A stretch of 13,826 nt of DNA from Candidatus Saccharibacteria bacterium UBA669. Lineage in GTDB: Bacteria > Patescibacteriota > Saccharimonadia > Saccharimonadales > Saccharimonadaceae. The stretch is from the NCBI GenBank assembly GCA_002299795.1, contig DBNP01000012.1, positions 1-13,826 of the forward strand. Reading direction: 5' to 3'. The first letter of the stretch is position 1. Each line of letters opens with the position of its first letter. A model generated the notes under the pieces. It was not told the origin of the DNA, did no database searches, and was given only the letters and a program-made list of their open reading frames with translations. The position numbers and the translations under genes are program-made. This document shows, piece after piece, positions 11,280 through 13,826 of this stretch.

Positions 11280-13811
11280 ATGCAATCTGTAAAACATCTT
11301 TTAGACGAATATATTCCCGAAGCCTACGACCTGTCCTTGACACTATCACCCCGCGATCATAGCGTGTCTGGCCATGTGGTCATACAAGGCACCTCGACCA
11401 ATGGTCTCCTCGTACTACATAGCAAAGATCTTGCTATCGACACCGTACGTGTGAACGACCAGCCGGCCAATCATCAGTTTGGCAATGACGACCTTTTAGA
11501 GATTATCGGTGACTACTCACCAGGTGCGTACACAATAACGATCGACTACCACTTTGTTGCTACCGAGCATGCGCATGGCATGTATTATTCACGCTACACC
11601 CATGATGGTGTCGATAAGTACATGTACGCCACGCAGTTTGAGAGCCACGCCGCGCGCGAAGTACTACCCTGTATTGATGAACCTGCGGCCAAAGCGACAT
11701 TCGACCTGTCGATCACTACTGATGCAAACCTCGTGACACTGAGCAATATGCCCGTTCTCGAAGCCAACACGACTGGCGATCAACAAACGACTCGTTTTGC
11801 TACCTCGCCGCGCATGAGTAGCTATTTACTTGCATTTACCGTCGGCGAGCTTCACGCGCGACATGGCACTTCGGCACGTGGCGTCGATGTATCGGTATGG
11901 GCAACCACCGCCCAGCCACTCGAGTCGCTTGATTTTGCACTACAAGAAGCAATTACTTACCTCGACTTTTATGAATCATACTTCGGTGTCGACTACCCGC
12001 TACCAAAGTGTGACCACTTGGCAATTCCCGATTTTGGCGGCGGCGCAGCTGCGATGGAAAACTGGGGACTGATTACCTATCGTCAAGACTACCTGCTTGC
12101 ACCGCCCGCACAGACCAGCCTCGAAACCAAGCAACATATCGCCAAAACAATTGCACATGAAATTAGCCACCAATGGTTTGGTAATCTTGTCACGATGCAG
12201 TGGTGGAATGACCTATGGCTCAACGAAAGTTTTGCTAATATCATGGAGTATATGGCACTCGATGCCGCGCATCCCGACTGGCAGCCATGGCTTGATTTTT
12301 CTACCTACGAGAGTGTCATTGCACTCCGGCGCGATGCGATTGATGGCGTTCAGTCGGTGCAGATTGATGTCAATCACCCCGATGAAATTAGTACTATATT
12401 CGACGGAGCGATTGTGTATGCCAAGGGCAGTCGCCTGATTCGCATGGCGCACGATTACATTGGTGATGTGGCATTTCGTCGCGGTCTCACCGCCTACTTC
12501 ACGCAGCACGCCTATGGCAATACGGTCGCCGACGATCTGTGGCAAGCGTTTGAAACAGCAAGCGGCAAAGACGTCACTTCGCTCATGCACGTCTGGCTCT
12601 CGCAGCCTGGGTATCCGGTCGTTCACCTCGAGCGCACTGCTGACAAAGTTTCACTCACACAGCAGCAGTTTTTTATAGGTGAGCACAGCGAAAGTAGCCG
12701 GGTATGGCCAATACCGCTTGATGCCGCAACCCCTAGCCTGCCCGCACTGCTCACTACCCCCACGGCTACATATGACATCGCGCCTGGCGACAGCGCACAG
12801 CTCAACATCCATGACAGCAGCCATTTTATTAGCCACTACGACGAATCGACACTCCAATCACTGCTTCAGCTTGTCAAGGATGGTACCATGTCGCCAGTAG
12901 GCAAAATTCAGCTTCTCCACGAGCAAACACTCCTGGCGCGCGCGGGTATTGTCAGTAGCGCATCGTTGATCACACTACTCGATGTTTATCGGAACGAAAC
13001 AGATGCATACCTGTGGGATATTATGTCGGTTGCGATTGGTGAGCTAAAGAAGTTTGTCGAGAACAATGACGATGCCGAGCAGCAGCTTCGACGATTTGTC
13101 GGTAGCCTAGCACGGCCGCTCTATGGACAGCTCGGCTGGGATACTGTAGAGCAGGAGGCAAGCAATACAACCAAGCTACGAGCGACAATCATCGGATGCA
13201 TGCTCTATAGCGAGGATACCGACGCGATCGCGCGAGCTATCAGCCTGTATCGTAGTCAGTCAATCGATAGTATCGACCCCGAACTCCGCGCACTCATCAT
13301 CGGCACAGTAGTCCGGCACGATCACGCTGCGGATGATATCGCTACTCTCGTTGAGCTATATACTACTACCAATAACCCCGAGCTCCAGCAAGATATCTGT
13401 AGCGCCCTGACTTCATCGCGCGATGATGAAACTCTCAAAAAACTTATCGAGCTACTGACACAAACCAAAACCATCCGCCTACAGGATACGATCAGCTGGT
13501 ATGTTTCACTACTGAGAAATCGCCATAGCCGTAGTGCCGCCTGGCAGTGGATGCGCGACCAATGGCCATGGATTATCAAAAACTTTGCTGATGAAAAGAG
13601 CTACGATAGGTTCCCGCAGTATAGTGCAAATTCACTCATGTCAAGGCAGCAACTCCAGGAGTATATCGACTTTTTCAGCCCTATGAGCGACATCGCCCTG
13701 CAGCGAGCAATCACTATGGGAGTACGCGACCTGACTGCACGCGTCGAACTGATCGAGCACGACGAGCCGGCGGTCGTTGCAGCACTACTCCAGATGAAAA
13801 AAGTCGACTAA
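11280..13811 (+). CDS. pepN: M1-family zinc aminopeptidase (PepN-like)
   Basis: Encodes 843 aa, complete. It removes N-terminal residues from peptides. No signal peptide is seen, so it is probably cytosolic. The N-terminal beta domain (about 1-200) is followed by the thermolysin-like catalytic domain. The exopeptidase motif is at 253-263, reading GGGAAAMENWG. The zinc site is HEISHQWFGNLV, with H293, E294 and H297, and third ligand E316 in LNESFA. The catalytic Tyr is at 380 in IVYAKGSRLIRM. The C-terminal helical ERAP1-like domain covers about 540-843. The GAMEN motif is altered: Ala replaces Gly, and the loop after PDF is 2 residues longer than the usual DF-x-x-GAMEN. The start is at a leaderless promoter; the frame ends 15 bp before the window edge. 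Whether the enzyme is PepN or another M1 subfamily is not settled. Confidence 0.96.
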   Translation: MQSVKHLLDEYIPEAYDLSLTLSPRDHSVSGHVVIQGTSTNGLLVLHSKDLAIDTVRVNDQPANHQFGNDDLLEIIGDYSPGAYTITIDYHFVATEHAHGMYYSRYTHDGVDKYMYATQFESHAAREVLPCIDEPAAKATFDLSITTDANLVTLSNMPVLEANTTGDQQTTRFATSPRMSSYLLAFTVGELHARHGTSARGVDVSVWATTAQPLESLDFALQEAITYLDFYESYFGVDYPLPKCDHLAIPDFGGGAAAMENWGLITYRQDYLLAPPAQTSLETKQHIAKTIAHEISHQWFGNLVTMQWWNDLWLNESFANIMEYMALDAAHPDWQPWLDFSTYESVIALRRDAIDGVQSVQIDVNHPDEISTIFDGAIVYAKGSRLIRMAHDYIGDVAFRRGLTAYFTQHAYGNTVADDLWQAFETASGKDVTSLMHVWLSQPGYPVVHLERTADKVSLTQQQFFIGEHSESSRVWPIPLDAATPSLPALLTTPTATYDIAPGDSAQLNIHDSSHFISHYDESTLQSLLQLVKDGTMSPVGKIQLLHEQTLLARAGIVSSASLITLLDVYRNETDAYLWDIMSVAIGELKKFVENNDDAEQQLRRFVGSLARPLYGQLGWDTVEQEASNTTKLRATIIGCMLYSEDTDAIARAISLYRSQSIDSIDPELRALIIGTVVRHDHAADDIATLVELYTTTNNPELQQDICSALTSSRDDETLKKLIELLTQTKTIRLQDTISWYVSLLRNRHSRSAAWQWMRDQWPWIIKNFADEKSYDRFPQYSANSLMSRQQLQEYIDFFSPMSDIALQRAITMGVRDLTARVELIEHDEPAVVAALLQMKKVD

Positions 13812-13826
13812 TTGAGGCGGGTCGCC

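Noticed and set aside
1..13826. Mobile element, CRISPR array, tRNA or rRNA gene
   Set aside because: No transposase or integrase motif, no regularly spaced direct repeats and no cloverleaf or rRNA sequence recognised by eye. The queA remnant alone does not prove an integrative element.
1..13826. Alternative genetic code (UGA as Gly)
   Set aside because: Recognised proteins are full length with standard code, Trp is encoded by TGG, and TGA serves as the apparent stop of the 80-aa gene.

Overview
The window looks like a compact chromosome segment from a small-genome bacterium. My best guess is Patescibacteria/CPR, probably Saccharibacteria (TM7). That rests on the character of the proteins, the solitary nusA, the many promoters placed directly against start codons, and the high share of short unrecognised proteins. 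It is an inference, not a database result. Stops are TAA, TAG and at least one apparent TGA (the 80-aa gene), and no recognised gene is interrupted by in-frame TGA, so there is no sign of the UGA=Gly code of Gracilibacteria/Absconditabacteria. I found no tRNA, rRNA, CRISPR array, transposase or integrase.

Layout. Positions 1-432: 5' end of clpC (minus) with a near-perfect CIRCE/HrcA operator over its promoter. 491-1231: DUF3592-like membrane protein (plus). 1297-1758: unrecognised 153-aa acidic protein (minus). 1841-2962: complete nusA (minus) with a near-consensus promoter. 3102-3344: 80-aa unrecognised ORF (minus), divergent from queA. 3414-4448: queA (plus), overlapping the end of a minus-strand pair, a GNAT acetyltransferase (4445-4909) and an unrecognised 297-aa protein (4919-5812). 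5918-6259: small membrane protein. 6348-6431: degenerate copy of the last codons of queA. 6500-7087: PQ-loop/SWEET-like membrane protein (minus), whose start I move to a GTG. 7200-8444: tgt (plus). 8629-9228: unrecognised 199-aa protein (plus). 9306-9977: YhhQ/DUF165 queuosine-precursor transporter (minus). 10096-10431: unrecognised 111-aa protein (plus). 10511-11260: membrane-anchored DUF1524/HNH nuclease (minus). 11280-13811: M1-family aminopeptidase (plus).

How the genes fit together. The clearest pathway is queuosine tRNA modification by salvage. YhhQ would import preQ0/preQ1, Tgt would exchange it into position 34 of GUN-anticodon tRNAs, and QueA would add the epoxycyclopentane from SAM. 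The three genes are spread through the window on both strands rather than joined in an operon, and the queA remnant lies on the tgt side. The exported-looking nuclease and the aminopeptidase, transcribed divergently from overlapping promoters, fit a scavenging life-style.

Two architectures alternate. Six genes (queA, the 297-aa gene, tgt, yhhQ, the nuclease and the aminopeptidase) have a -10 box ending 6-9 nt before ATG and no Shine-Dalgarno, as expected for leaderless mRNAs. Between them sit short, mostly unrecognised genes (80, 113, 195, 199 and 111 aa) with a good Shine-Dalgarno, their own promoter and a GC-rich hairpin just after the stop. This alternation and the queA remnant are the most unusual aspects of the window.
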